A stretch of 64,000 nt of DNA from Plasmodium brasilianum (GCF_023973825.1 NW_027122925.1:62001-126000); one strand, 5' to 3'. Counted from the stretch's first letter, positions 25,579 to 40,480 are shown. The notes: generated by a model from the letters alone, not told the origin. Made by a program: numbers and translations.

Positions 25579-27296
25579 TTAAGAGATTAATATATAAATA
25601 TAATAATAGTTTTTTATTAATAATGCCAATTTTGCAAACGCTACATTTTGGAACAAATGTTTATTATAGTTGAAAATCTGTTATTATCATAACAATATAA
25701 TAGTAGTAATATTAATTATAAAAAAAAGCATTTTGCCTAAGTTATGCATTATATTAATTATGAAAAATCATTTCCTTATTATATATTACATATTAAAAAA
25801 AAAATATACTAATAGGATACCCACTAATATATTAAAAATATATATTTTTTAAAGGTAATTAAAATAAACAGAAAAAAAGAAGTTATAAATTTTTGTATCA
25901 TAATTTTGAAAATAATAAATTTTAAATAATTTTAATATATATCATTATTTCTATATGAAATTTGTTTATACTCATAGAACTAATTTCTTTTTCGTGTTCT
26001 TTGATTAAAATTATACATTTAAAAAAAAATTAAATTAAATAAAATAAAATATAATGAGGGTAAATAGATATAATAAAGTAAAATTTTCTCAAAAATATAT
26101 TATATATTTTCGTCGGTTCTAAGATATATAAAGTTAAATATATTTAAATATTAGGATCATTTGTGGAATATAATATGTAGATAATAAATAAGAATAAGTA
26201 TATTTTAATAAAATATATTTTCTAGTAATATTTTTCTTATAGTTTTGGGAAGAATATATTATACTATTATTTATTCTTTTGCAAGTCAATAATATCAGGA
26301 ACAAATTCTGAAAATAAAAATTAAAAAATAAACATAAATAATATATTTTTAAAAATAATTTTAGCAAAAAAATATATAATTCTTCAATATTTATATACTT
26401 TATGCATTATAATATAGGGTATGTCAATTATGAATATACTATATGCAAAGAAATATATTGCAATCATACGATATAAAACTTTATATTATTTTTAACTTTA
26501 AGAAATATTATTCTTTAGATTAAACAAGTGAAAGAATTAAAAAAAAATAAAAAATATATAAATTTAAAATACTATACTTAAAATACAAAACAAAAGAAAA
26601 CAATATAAATTGACACTAATATATTTTTTGTTTTAATATATATATATGTTTTTGTCGTTAAAGCATACACGGAGACTCTTATCTAGTTTCTTGGGATTTC
26701 TTTTTCGAATTTGGTAATCTAACATTTTTAAGTACAGTTAATATTTACATATAAATTATGAGCAAAACCATTTTAAATATTCATAATTATATACATATAA
26801 CTTATAAAATATATCACAAAATTGAACTCTCTGTATAATAAAATCCTCCAAGACATTTACGTATAAATAGGATTTATCAATTTTAACAATATTCATTATT
26901 TCTAAATATATTTTTGAGACCATTTTTTAAAAAATAAATAAATATTAGTAAAAATTATATATATTTTTCCCAATTTGAGAAGTCATATACAATAAGTTTA
27001 ATTTCCTATTAAAATATTTTATTTTTTCATTATTACGTAAATATAACATAAGTATATTTTTATTTTACTCCCATATCTCAACAATCTTTACCTACTTTTG
27101 CAACATATCATTTTTATATTTAATAATTAATATTATTAATACATAACAATAACTCTTATTAGTAAGGACAAGTTATTAAATTTCCATTTCCACAATATAA
27201 TTTTTATGTTTATATTAGCTATATAATACTGTGTCTACAAAAAGTAAATTATTCTTTTATATATTTAATTTTTATCAAAAATAATATATTCTCTAT
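25579..27296. other. Non-coding spacer
   Basis: A/T-rich spacer. An A run near 26020 sits about 890 bp upstream of the broken fam-l start, where other family members have a poly-A block. A small patch with more G/C lies at about 26664-26715. No supported gene. Confidence 0.45.
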
Positions 27297-27860
27297 ATGG
27301 TTTTATATATAATTTACCAAAGAAATCAATATTTTTCTTTTTTACAAGGATATGTTTTATTTTTTACTCCTTTTTATAATTTAACATATAAATTATATGT
27401 TTTACTATTTCTAAAAAGTTTTAATAATAATGTTATATATATAGTTTTCGGGCCTATGCTGAAAAATATAAATGATTATATAATGGATATATAAATACAT
27501 ATGTTACACTAAATGCAATAAATTTTGCACAAAAATTGAAAATGTTAAAAATGAATATCACCCTCGTAAATATCATATAATGAAGCACAAAAGGCACTAC
27601 TCTTAAATGATATTAATGTACTACATGAAAGTACTGAATCCCAAAGTTATACAGTTATAATAAAAATCTCATTTGCAGGTTTACTAGAACAAGAAAAACT
27701 AAGTTATATAGCTAAGTTGTATGAATTTATATCTTTATTTTAAACTATTACATTAACACTTATTGCAATATTTTTAATGTTTCCTTTTGTTTAGCACTAA
27801 AAATTAATTTACTTAAAAATGAGAATGTTCTACACAATCTTTGTAATATGATACTACAAC
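27297..27860 (+). pseudogene. Unassigned coding remnant, diverged copy near 61620
   Basis: I do not recognise the family. Two pieces look coding. The first is an open frame at 27297-27494 with LFFTPFYNLTYKLYVLLF and a FGPMLKNINDYIMDI end. The second is a stretch at about 27580-27743 reading NEAQKALLLNDINVLHEST, then SQSYTVIIKISFAG and LLEQEKLSYIAKLYEF before TAA. A hydrophobic piece (LTLIAIFLMFPF) follows, then the sequence decays. The two pieces may not belong together. The second piece and what follows align loosely with 61626-61850, including matched blocks around ATTAACA..TTATT..CAATAT and CTTAAAAAT..GAAT.TTCTAC. That supports an old gene that was duplicated and then lost. No membrane-antigen signature lets me name it. 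Confidence 0.3.
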
Positions 27861-30800
27861 AAATTACTGTTTTAATAGTGTTGCATACATAAATATTCAA
27901 TTTATTTAATAATAATTTAAATCACTTGTACTTTTCCTTGAACTTTAAAGACAAAAAATAAAAATATGTACATGAATGAAATACATTAATACAGATAAAT
28001 AGTTTTGCAAATTATAAGATATATAAGACTTACATCAGGTATTAAATAACATATAGTATACAAAATTGTAATTCATAAATGCTCAATAATATATCTCATA
28101 GTATATATTATATAGAATCCTGACCAATTTAATTGAAATATATATTAAAAAATATTGAAAAAAAAATGATCAGAACAAATTTTTTTAATAACACTGCAAA
28201 TGTAACAAAATATGAGTATGCTTTTAGTAGTACTATAAAAAGTTCACACATAAAAACTCATGTAAAAAATTTAACAACATAAGAAAATATATATATTTAT
28301 GTAATTCAAAGACAAATGTTTTACGTAAAATTATAATTAATATAGAAACAGAAATATAAAAAGGTATTAATTTTTATTGGATAACCAATTTCCACATTAT
28401 TGTTTTACATTAAGTTTCTTAGGATATGTAATATTTCTAATATAAAATCCATTCAGATAATATATATAAATGGAAATGTATCAAAAAGTACAAACTAATA
28501 ATTCAATAAGCGTAACAAGATCAGTAGATATAGTAGATGAAAAGAATTATAATGTAAATTAAATAAAAATTCGTAATATTAAGAATCTGTCATATATGAA
28601 TTTAGGATAAGTACATATATATTAATTTTTATACTATAATTATTAAATTGTCAAAAATGTGGTATATATGAAGTCACGTTTTGAATTATAAATATTAAAA
28701 TAATAAAATTCTATAACGAATAAATTATACATATAATGTTTTTATTTAATCAAATAATATGAAATGATACTAATTAAAACATAAAAATAATATCATATAT
28801 TTTACATAACAATAATCTTGTAAAATATAATTTATTGCTTTATTCGTGAAAAAACTTATGAAAATAAGTTCTTTTTATAACTTGATACAATTATATATTT
28901 ATCTGTTTAACTAATAGAACACTGCTAAAATTAAGACATACTTATCATCAAAATATATTTTTTTTATTTTATATTTTAAGTATATTATTATTTATGACTG
29001 TTTTAACTATAATAATATGTTATTAATTATAAGCTTTAGTTTGAATAACATTAAATAGAAATTAAAATACCTTAGTTCCTCTTTAAAATTTTATATACTA
29101 CAGTTTTTACATAGTATTTTTGTACATAATTAATAAGAAACTATTATAATTTGTTATCTAAATAACTGCACTATCCATATTTCATTTACTTTTACATATT
29201 TTTCCTATTTCAGGCTGTAATACTTCTTATGCTTTTTGCATCTGTATGAACTTATATTATGTTAATGCTTTACATAGAAGTATATCTATTTTTGTATTAA
29301 TTATTAATTTTTAAATAAAAATGTTTATAATATATTCTCAGTAATATGAAGGACATTCCATTAATTCATATAAATTTTTATTAATTTTGTATTATTTTTA
29401 AATAAACCTAATGTATATATTTCAGTATAATACAAATATTCTTATTATATATAAAAAATTATAATAAAAAATGCATTAACAAAGAGGAAAAAGTAAAAAT
29501 TTTTTTTATAAATGTTTTAAGCATAAATTTACGTAGCTTTTTTTTAAATTCTTTCAAATATTTCACAATATCATACTTTGTTTATTGTTACCAGATATTA
29601 ATTTACAATAATATGTTCATTATATATATTATATTTACATATATTTATATAATATATACTAATACAAATACATGAATAAATAAAGTTTTAAAACATGATA
29701 GATCTTTTTTATTTATAATCCACTCTATATGGTTATTAAGTAATATATATATAAAAAAAAAATTATATAATATTTAAGAGATTAAAATAAAATGAACACA
29801 ACAGAAAACAAATAAATTTTATATAAATATATTTAACGATAAAAATAAATTAAAATAAAACCTATTAAAAAAGCAGAATTATTAAATATTACCATTATAA
29901 CTTAATTTTTTTTGTGAAATAATTAATTACAAAAATTTATTATTAATATATATTTTTTTTAATTTTCTGATTATTCACTATATCATATTTACATGGTTCA
30001 AGTGTAATATTAAAATAAGAAATAATATAGGTAATTTATACTATAATAAACTATTATTGTGTTTATGATTTTAAATTGCTCTGTAATTTTATTTAATTAT
30101 TCCCGTATTAAAATGCATTATAAATAATACATGATATATTTTTCATTTTGTATTCTATATAAATATTTATAATAATAAAAACGTTATTATCATTTAGTTA
30201 AATATATAAACAAACAAAAAGTTATTTATTATATTTTTAATTTACTTATTAGAATATATCTATCAATTATTACAGATAAATAATTACAAGGACTCAGGAT
30301 TTGTTATTTTATATAATTTAATATATTATTCCATTTATGTTTAATTATTATGTCATTATTTTTTATTACAATATTATAATTTATATTATGTTTTCTTCAA
30401 CCATACTGTATAATTAATATTGTTATAATTATATCTTAATAAATTTTTCATATTTTATATAAGTAATCACATATATTTTCATTAATTAATACGTACAAAT
30501 ATACTTTTAATTAATTAGATGTTTGACCAAATGAAAAGATTTGTATATAAAAGCGATGGCAGGTACATATAAATGAAAATATATGTATAATAAATTATAT
30601 TCTATTAAAACTATTCAATGTAATAATATATACTATAAATAATGAGTTTTTAGATAATAGTTATAAATATAATATTTAATGTCACAAGTATATTTTAATG
30701 ATAAAAATATTTCAAAGTATAACAACAATTTAGCATAATTTATATATTATTAACTTTCATTCATATATACAATGCAGTAAATATAAAAAAATATTAACAA

Positions 30801-31410
30801 ATTAATATCGCTATAATGGTATATATCAATAATAAATAGAAAAATTAAGAAAAAATAATAAATAAAAACATACTATCACTTATAACAATGATATGGTTTA
30901 TAATTCATTTATTCTAGAAAAGATTTAAGAATAAAGAGAATTATTTACATTAATATAGATAATAAGATATATATATATATATGTTTGTATAAGGAAAAAA
31001 GAAAAAATAGAAATATATTAATTAAAGTAGTTTCTACCAAAAAATTTTATATCACATTTTCATGTAACTTATTTGTAATTTTTGATTGTTAGTTATTTGA
31101 CTTCATTTTAATTAATGGAATATGTATTCTATATAGAAATATAAACCTGACTGTGATTTAATATCAAAATAAGTTTAATATATATTTCCTTAAGGTTAAA
31201 GCAGATAAGAATGGTACAAAATAATTAGTAATATATTCATTTATTTTTTAATTAATGCATAAATTTTTATGTAAATGAAAATAATATAATATATTATTAT
31301 TAATATATATTTTTTTAAAATTGTTCTATTGATAATTAAAAAGATATAAAGTTCTATTTTCCTTTCAGATTTTAACCTATAACAAACTATAGTGTTAATG
31401 TAGGATCATC
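27861..31410. other. Non-coding; 27.9-30.0 kb duplicated at 61.9-64.0 kb
   Basis: A/T-rich sequence upstream of STP1. Several patches align with the right end of the window at an offset of about 34.0 kb: near 28158 with 62192 (GAT.AGAA.AAATTTTTTTTAATA-like) and near 29775 with 63790 (AAGAGATTAA.ATAAAA). A third pair, 29945-29965 with 63965-63990, shares an ATATATTTTTTTTAATTTTC-like stretch. The STP1 promoter must lie in the last part, but I cannot place it. Confidence 0.45.
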
Positions 31411-34024
31411 ATGGAAAATTGTTTTACTTTGGTAATATTTATTATTTTTTAATATTCATAAAATTATGCATAAATTATGTATTTATTATATAGAAAGTTA
31501 TAATAAAAAAAGATAAAAATTAATATTTCTTCATTATTTTGAATATAGAATTACGGTGGTAGAGCTTCCGGCTTTTTCATGTTCAAAAATGATCCATTTT
31601 TTGAAAATATTAGAAAAACAATAATACAGAAAACTAGTTCCTTAAATAATGTGAATGATAAACAAAAATTTAGGAAAGGTTGTCTAGATCTGGCTAATTA
31701 TCTAGTTAAAAATAAATCTCCACCATATTATTATAGCAATCAAAAAAAAAGATGGGAAGGAGCCATAAGGGATTGGAACGAAAAATACTATAAAGGGCTA
31801 ACTAAACATGGAGGGTGTTTTATGATTTTCGAAGAGGAAGAAAAACAAATTTTACAATTAATATATGATGCAGAAGATTTCTGTGAGGAAAAAGAAAGTA
31901 AAAAACCAAATAAAAAATGCCTTCAGGAAGCACGTGATAATCCAAATAATTGTGATAGTAAGTGTTCAACAGAAATTAGTAAATATAACAAGTGGATTAT
32001 AGAGAGAAAGAACTATTTTACAAGAACTAAAAAACAAATTTATGAAAAGTGCAGAAAAAACAATCAAGTATTACCATTTCCAAAAAAAACTTGTGATGTA
32101 CGTAAACCTGAAACATTTAAACAAATTCCTGTATGCAATACACAAAAGCCCGTTACACAAGAAAAATCTCTACAATTACCAAACGAACAACAATATTCAG
32201 CTAAATCTCAAGTTCTCCCTATAGTAGAATCTCAAAAATCAACTGTACCAAAAAATAGTGAAGAAAATCTACCCCTACATCACGGTTCAAGTACAGATAT
32301 TGGAACTACACTAATCGCAGGTGATCAGTATGAACATCAAGCTGAATCAAAAGAACCAAAACTTTCTGAATCTTTGGATTCAGGAATGCAATCTCAAAAA
32401 TCACCAGATTCTTTATCTACTACTGTAATATCTGAACAGACAACTACTGTAGATACGAATTTACAACATTCAAAGGGTGAAATATCAAACCCTCCCGGAG
32501 GTACAGAATCGCCAAATTCAACACTACTAGTAGGTACTGTACCTTTCCAAAAAAGTGAGAAATTAGGAGAAATCAATAAGAATCAAATTATTACTCAATC
32601 TCAAGAATCACCAGTCATTGTTTCGTCATCTCGTGCCCCAATTGAATTACCTAGAACAGCAGGTAGTATTAATGCTACTTATTTTTATATATATGCAACA
32701 AATAAACTAAATAATATATTTATTTATAAAACTATTACAGGTCAAGAACAAAATGCATCTGTAATAAACACATCATCTATTTTAATAACCGTTCTTCTTA
32801 TTATGGCATTTTCCATTTTTATTAAAGTAAATTTAAACAAAATTATTAAATACATGATATATATTTGAGTCCAGTAATAATATATATTATAAATATATTT
32901 TTCCTATATTATAGTATGCTTTAATAGTGATGTTCAAAAAAAAAAAAAAGATAAAGAGAAAACAAATGAAATTCCTTAGAATACTACTACCTTCTTTCTC
33001 TGAGAGAAAAAGAATATTTTTAACAAATGATAAATTGGTTCAACAAAAATATAATGATAAAGAAATCACAAAAAAAATAAAAATACAAGAACATAACATA
33101 AAACAAAATGTAAACGCCTCAAAGAGTAAAACGGAAAGGACAAAAACTATTATAGAAGTACATATGGAAGTACTTCAAAAATTCAGAAATGAAGAATGGG
33201 AATTAAAAAAAAGAGAATATTTCGAAATATGCTTAGAGGAGTTCACAGAAGACCAAACTAGAGACTATCCTAATTTACAAAGTGACCAACTATTAGCAGA
33301 ATGTACTAAAAACAGTAGAGGCACTGAAGAATCCATAACTCTATGCAATAAGTTAATAAAAAGATACAAATATCTTTCTGAAAATTTAAAAAAAGAAGAT
33401 TGGTTTAACAGCTTGAAAAATGAGTGGAAAAGTGAACGAGAATACATAAAAAGAAGTAAAGAATTAAATAATAATATTCCAAATGACACTCAAAATATTT
33501 CATCATTAGAAACAGAAAAAGATATATGGAGACAATGGATATCAAAGAAGGGTCGGATTATAGAGCAGTATTTGGAATATGAATGGTTTAGGGGATTAAC
33601 GGAAGAATTACAGAATACCTTAGATGAATATGGAAATGACAGAAATAAATATAATGTATCACTAATTGATTTGGAAGAGTTGGAACAAAAAGGATGTAGT
33701 GAAGAACTATATAAATACGTAAAAAAAAAATTACTAGAAAAACTGTGTATACTTGTACTTATGACAATATTAGAAGAATGCAAAAAAGAGGAGAATACAG
33801 AGAATAGTGAATCATATTTAGATAATTCCATAAATGATTGCAAATTAGGAAAAAATATTGATGGAAAATCAGGAATTACAGAAAACATAAATAAAGATAT
33901 AGGAAATGTTTTGGAGTACATGGAAAATAAGGAATCTTATAGCAATAAAGGAGAACCTTTTATACAGGAACTGAATGATTGGATAAGAGAAGAAAATACA
34001 TATATAAATTTTATAAACAATTAG
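31411..34024 (+). CDS. STP1: STP1 protein, intact, three or four exons
   Basis: STP1 is a SURFIN-related subtelomeric transmembrane protein thought to be displayed by infected red cells. Exon 1 is 31411-31431 (MENCFTL), intron 31432-31548 (117 bp, GTAATA...ATAG), exon 2 from 31549 (NYGGRASGFFMFKND) to 32826, intron 32827-32914 (88 bp, GTAAAT...ATAG), and exon 3 32915-34024. Junctions are phase 0. The protein is 802 residues, or 776 if a possible 78-bp intron at 32663-32740 is removed. The N-terminal domain is Cys-rich (KGCLDLANYLVKNK, KHGGCFMIFEEEEK, CDSKCSTEISKYNKWI). A Ser/Thr/Pro/Gln-rich stalk follows, about residues 200-400. The membrane span is near 417-440 across the exon 2/3 join. The cytoplasmic part is long, charged and Trp-bearing (LRILLPSFSERKR, EEWELKKREYFEICLEEF, KEDWFNSLKNEW, DIWRQWISKKGRIIEQY), as expected for STP1. 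It is the only intact plus-strand gene in the window. Confidence 0.92.
32663..32740 (+). other. Possible in-frame 78-bp intron inside STP1
   Basis: The segment starts GTAGTA and ends TATTACAG. It is far more A/T-rich than its surroundings, is an exact multiple of three and has no stop in the reading frame. Removing it joins RTAG directly to QEQNAS, giving a smoother stalk. Kept in, it inserts 26 Tyr/Ile/Asn-rich residues. Whether it is always, sometimes or never spliced cannot be told from the sequence alone. Confidence 0.6.
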
Positions 34025-37000
34025 AACAAATTATAAATATCCTGGGAGAAATTAGATTGATATATCCTATAAAGAGATAAGGACAAATTTAAATGTATTC
34101 GAAGAATAATTTATTGAAATAAAATGATATATATAATGTAAAATTGCTAAACTATGCGATATTGAAAGGAAAAACACAAAAAGATAACTATAAAGTAAAG
34201 GAAAAAATAAAAGTAAAAATTATTTGCGAAATAATAACATTGAAACAGAGTTACATAAAAAAAATTCGAATTATATATAAATTTTTTTAATTCTATAAGA
34301 ATATCTAAAACACGTTATATTAATACTTAAATCAATAATAATAGCCAATTTCCAATGTATAAATAATAAAAAATAAATTTCATACTATAAATTTTAGCAT
34401 ACTAATTCAGCAAAATTTAAGAAATGCTTTTTTTTTTATTACTTAATATATAACTTCTTTCAAAAAATCATAAGACATATTGAACTTATAGCTTGTAATT
34501 TTAAAATGTATATTTACCTTTTAATATATATTAAATTATTACATTATCTAATATTGGTAACCTTCCTGTTCCAGATAAAATATTAAAGCTCAGATTAGTA
34601 TACACTTATGAATTTATATAAATATATATATATATTATATTTTTTTTTTCCGTTCTCTTTTAAATAATTAATGTGTTTATAATTATTTTATCTAATTTAA
34701 TATTTTAATATTATAATAATATAATATTATATTCTTATTAAAATAAATAATATTTTACTTTGTATAATAACAATATTTTTTTTAAGGAACCATTGGAAAA
34801 AATGAATAAATATATTCTTTAGTATTTTATTTTTCTTTTATATTGATATAAGAAGAAACGAGTTATTATAATAAGAACTTTATAATATGTAAGTTTTAAA
34901 AAGATTATTAAATCTATTATTAACTGAATACATAATTATGAAGTATAATATAATTTTTTATTAATAATAAATATTACAATAATATACTTATAATAAATAA
35001 TTGATTAATATATTGTTACAATATAATTAATTAATAATAGTTTATTATATTCCTTATATTAGATTCTTTATATTTAAAATATATATATATCTTCCGCAAG
35101 AACTCATATGTTATATATGTAAGATATGCTGTTATCTAAAATAAAATATTAGAGTATTTTTTGAGTACATAGAAACTACGATCAATTTTGCTAAATTAAT
35201 ACAAAAAAAATTATAAAAATCCTACAGCTTTAATTTGAGGGGATATATATTCATATATGTATATATATATATATATATGTATAATATTTTTATTATTTGT
35301 AAAGGTCTATAAAAGAAATCAATTTCTTTTAAAGCTTCTTTTAATTAATTTTAGAAAAAACTCATAAAACATAGTATTAGTAATATAAAATTAAGTGTAA
35401 TATTATTATTAATGCAAGTTCAATAATTTTTATTTCTAAATTTAAATAGTAATTCATTTTTTATATATAAAATTCATGAATATGGAAATTCCTTATGATA
35501 TATATTATCCATATTAATGATATATTATATGGAACTCATATTAAGAGTCTTTAAATCATAAATAAAATCTAATATTCATTCTTAATTATTTCAATATTAA
35601 ACTGCAAATGGCTAATATATTTTTTGCACAGAATTATTAATGTATATATATTTTAAATTATTAACAATATTATTATGAGTAAAGTTCATAAAAAAAAGCA
35701 TTTACATATAAATCAATTTTATATCTTTCTTAAAAATAAATATTCATTATTCATACATTAAAACCGTGAAAGTTTACAAGCAACAATTAAAAAAATTTTA
35801 AATAAATACATTATCAATGTATTTATATTAGAGTTTTTCATATAAATGTTATGTTTATTAAATTTTTATATACATCTCGATACATTTTATCTTACAATAT
35901 TTTATACAAGGAAAATATCTTACTATTATTATAACATTTATAATATAATATATATAAAAACTAAAATAAGAAAAATACCTTATATATATGTAATGATATA
36001 AAATGCATCATCCAAGTACAAAAATAATTTTTTTTTTCATTATGTACATGCATATATATATATAAATGAAAACAAATATAATTAATGTATTAATGTATGA
36101 TTTATTACAAAAAATATAAATTTATGAGAAAGGTATTTAATTTATTCATTTATCAATTTATTACATAAAAAACATAATTTATACATAGTATATATATTTA
36201 TACTGCTTCAATAGATATACATCAATCGTAGTATATTAATAAATTATAAAAAAAATTTATTTAAATATAAATACAATATTTAAAAATAATTTACATATGT
36301 TAAGATTTATTTAGTACCAGTAACTGTGATAATTTTTTTTTTCATTTTTTCATAATCTTCTTTTTGTTGGGGTAAAGTATTTTAGTGAAAGTATATTTCC
36401 ATACTAATATAAGTATATTCTTATTATGTAATCAAATATACATAATAATTGCACCTTAAAGTAAAATTAAAGAAACAATTAATTATATATATATATAAAT
36501 CATTGTAACTTTTTTAATTTTTACTAATTTTTTTATTTTTATATACTATATTTTTTCTAATAATAGTAGCAATATTAAAAAAAATCTTATTCATCTTCAA
36601 ATTTTTACTTTTAATATTATTTCTTAAACTGTTGTATTATTAAAAATTTTGAATTCATATTAAAGATACATAATGTCACCAGTACATAAGAAAAATATTT
36701 TTTATATTATTTAAAATATTAAAAGTCTTATTTTTTTAAATATGATATATCGGTAAAGGTAACCTTAGTTAAGCAGTATATATTTTTGTGTTAGCAGTTA
36801 ATAAAATATTTTTTTCTTAAAATATATATTTCGTTAATATTTTTATATTTCATCTCAATTAAATTTTATTCGTTATTATTATATATATATATTGTTTTTC
36901 TAATTATATTAGGCATAATTCAAAATTATTTTTAAAATTTTGTTTATACGTAAGATATCAGCTGCTTCAAAGAATTTTTTATTATTTTAGTTGTAAGAAG

Positions 37001-40000
37001 ATTATTTAAAAAAATAAAATTTCAATGGTTAACATATATATATATATTATGTTATATACCTGTATTAAATTTTATCTATTTTTATTTTCATGTTAAGAAA
37101 GCTGTTTACTAATATGTATATAAATTATAAAAATATAAATTCATTTTTTCAAATAAATTATTTTAACAATGCGTAAAGTTGCAATTATTATATAAAATTA
37201 TTATATTATTTTTAACTTTTCCTAAGATAATTTTATTAATACTGTTCTTATTTCGCATCATATGAATAGATAATCTATGTTTTTAGGGTTTACTTACATA
37301 ATTCTGAATACTTCTACAGGAGTATCTACATTTTTAAGTTATTCATCTTTTTCTATTTAGATATATAGGATAATTACCTTTATATAAATGTTTTCGTTAA
37401 TTTTGAAGAATTTTATTTTGACGATTTTTTTTCATTCATTTTTTAATTTACCGCGTTTTTGTTTTCATTTCGATTTGTATTTCAATATATTAGGTAAATT
37501 TATATATATATATATAACATTAAATTTTATTTTGTTCTATTCTGGAAAGTACATTTACTAATTATGCATAAATGCCTAATACAAATAAATCATAATAAAT
37601 TTGCTCAGAAAAACATTTTACAAGAATTTAAATTTATTTAAATAAATATAAAAATTAATTTCATAATTATTTATATTTAGTAGAAATATTATTTATGTGG
37701 AAATTTTAACTTCTGATGATTTTTTTTTATTTTTTTGCTGTAGGACAAAAAAAAGTAGCATGGAATTACTTCTTTTATAATACAAACAGTAACTTCATTT
37801 AATAAACATTTATTAAGTATACATATTTATACAGAATTATTATTTAATTAAATTTATTTCAATGCGTCTTTTCTAAATTCCTCCCTTTCTGTTGTTCTCC
37901 AAAAATATATATTATTAATGTGGAATAAAGCCAATTTTGAACGCTTCATATATTTTAGTAATCATATTTTTACTTTTACTTATTTCTATATATATATCAG
38001 TATATTAATTTTTTTTTTCTAAAAATGTTGATATATTGATGTATCGTTAATAATATAAAAATTTTCATTTTTATTATTATTAATAATGCTTTATATATAC
38101 ATGTATAATCAATGTATACGTACTTATACAAAAGTAATATATATATTTTTTTTTTCATTATATTTATTTTAAATATGATATTATACTTTCAATAATGTCA
38201 TATATCATTTTTCTTAGATTTATTTCTATATTTAAACTTTTTTATATTTAACATTTTAAATTCTTATTTTAAACAGAAATTTCAATTAATTATTAATATG
38301 CTATTTTTTGGGCTATGGAAAAAATTAGTGTTTTAAAAAATAAATAGAAAATATGTAAAAATATATAGAAACTTAATAAAAATCTATACACGAATTATAT
38401 TTTATTATAAATTATAAAAACTATATATTATATACTTAAACATATTAAGGTGCTGCCCGCTAGTAAATGCTCGGAGATTAATAATATTTACTTAAAATAC
38501 ATTTTTAACCTCTTTTCAGATAAATGCATGCTTATTCTTTCGAATTATTTTTGTTTTCACTCAATTAAAGGATTATATTTAAAAATTCTACTATTTAATA
38601 AATAATTTAATTTTCTATACAATAAATATGTTATCGTAAATGTAATATATTCACATTTATATATATATATTGATAATATTAATGTGTTTTTTTTTTAGTT
38701 TATATAGCTTTTATTAAATTTCATTGTGTAAATGATTGAAATTATTAAAATCATTAATATATTAAAATAATGAAACTATGCTGAATATCTAATTTTTTAC
38801 ATTAATGCTTATATAATATTTGCTTTTAAAAAAGATATAAACAAATAAATAAGAAAGAAATTTTTTTTATCATTTATTTTATTTCGGAATCACATTACAT
38901 TATAATAATAGAATTCGCTACATTTAAGAGTATTTTTATATTTGATCATTTTTAACATTAACTTTGCAAAAACATATTTTAAATATAAAACTTTATGTAA
39001 TTTATAAATATAATTATTTGTAAGATATGGTAGAATCAAATATGAAAAGAAAAAAGTAATATTAATAAACAAAATACTTCATATAAAACCAATATAAATC
39101 ACTTTCCTTATTACTTATTTTTATTTTTCTGCTAATATTATCTTATAAAATAAAAAATCATTCTTCTAAAACGTTGTTAAAATATGTTTAAAAATTATTA
39201 CATTTTAATTTATCAACTGCTTTTGCTAATGGTCTTTGGATTGAAAAAATGCACATAAAATTATTTAATAAAGAACAAATAACCTTATTAAATAGAAAAA
39301 AAAAAAAAAAAAAAAAAAACTTAAAATAAAAAAAATACTGTACACAAATATATCCAGTAGAATGTTAAAAAAAAAAAAAGAAACAATTTATTTTTAAAAT
39401 TTAATGCTTAATTTAGTTGCCTTTTTTCTTATTATATCATTTCCTGTTTGTATTTTTAAGACATTTATAAAACAAAGAATAATAGTAGCACAAATTTTAA
39501 AGTTTCAATATACTTTATAGGGTTATATTATTGGAATTATTGGTTTCATATATAAATATATATGATCTGTGAAGAATTAATAGCACTATTTCTTGTATTA
39601 TTATACAAGTTAATAATTTTAAGTATTATTTATAATATAAAAATATATCTATGCATATGTTAAATAATTATGTATTTCCAGCTTAGGTTTTAGTAGGTAC
39701 TGTAGATCAAAATATATTAAAACCTAATACTACATATAATATAAATATAGCTAATATATTATAATTCTGTTACTGTTATACATATTTCTCTCCTTTTTAG
39801 TTAACAATTTTTATCAAAATTAATTTCAAAATAAATTATAACAAGATAGTTACTATATAATTTTTAAAAATTTTTTACATTATATCTCTTAAAAAAAGCT
39901 CTAAATATAATTGTTCTAAAATTTTTTTTCTAATTAATAAAAATAAATCTATAAATATTAATACAACCAAATTTATTCACTTTTTTTTTTTTGATACTAT

Positions 40001-40480
40001 ACACATTTATTATTAATTCAAATATAATAATGCATTTTCTTAAAACCATGAAAAAATAGTGATTATAGTTTGTAACTACATATAAAATAGAAAAAACTTT
40101 AGTTCCCTAACATAAATGAATATATTTATTTGTAATTATTCAAGTTGTACTATTATGCATTCATTTGAAAGTAAAAACATATATTTTTTATAGAAATCTA
40201 TTTACATGCACAAACATTTATATTTGTCTAAATATATTTAATTAAGCGAAAATAAAATTTTAAAATAAAAAACGAAAAGTATTAAAAATGTGAAATTCAT
40301 AAGGAAACATATATGTTCATATTTTACCGTTTCTTAACATACAGACCAAGTATACTCACGTACATTTATAAAACTTTATATAATAGTTATCTTATTCAGA
40401 AATATATTACTCATATATTAAATATATTACTTCATATTAATAATTGCCTCACATAAAAATTCGTATACTTATTTTTTCAT
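34025..40480. other. Non-coding spacer, 6.5 kb
   Basis: A/T-rich sequence from the STP1 stop to fam-m. No supported gene. Small items noted: a G/C-richer islet at 38448-38475, a possible STP1-like scrap near 39684, and an FTPTKRRL-like scrap on the minus strand near 36310-36400. Confidence 0.45.
39296..39319. repeat. Poly-A tract (24)
   Basis: An uninterrupted run of 24 A, the longest homopolymer I noticed in the window. Confidence 0.95.

Noticed and set aside
27281..27300. TATATTCTCTATATGG as a ninth upstream element, for a plus-strand gene
   Set aside because: It resembles the reverse complement of the fam element, but no fam-type gene lies 400 bp downstream on that strand.
33265..33921. 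Minus-strand open frames of 74 and 143 codons
   Set aside because: They are the antisense of STP1 exon 3, whose sense frame has a family match and clean splice junctions.
36310..36400. Minus-strand YFTPTKRRL scrap as a pir last exon
   Set aside because: There is a stop after nine codons, no convincing PIR exon 2 upstream, and the match is too short to claim.
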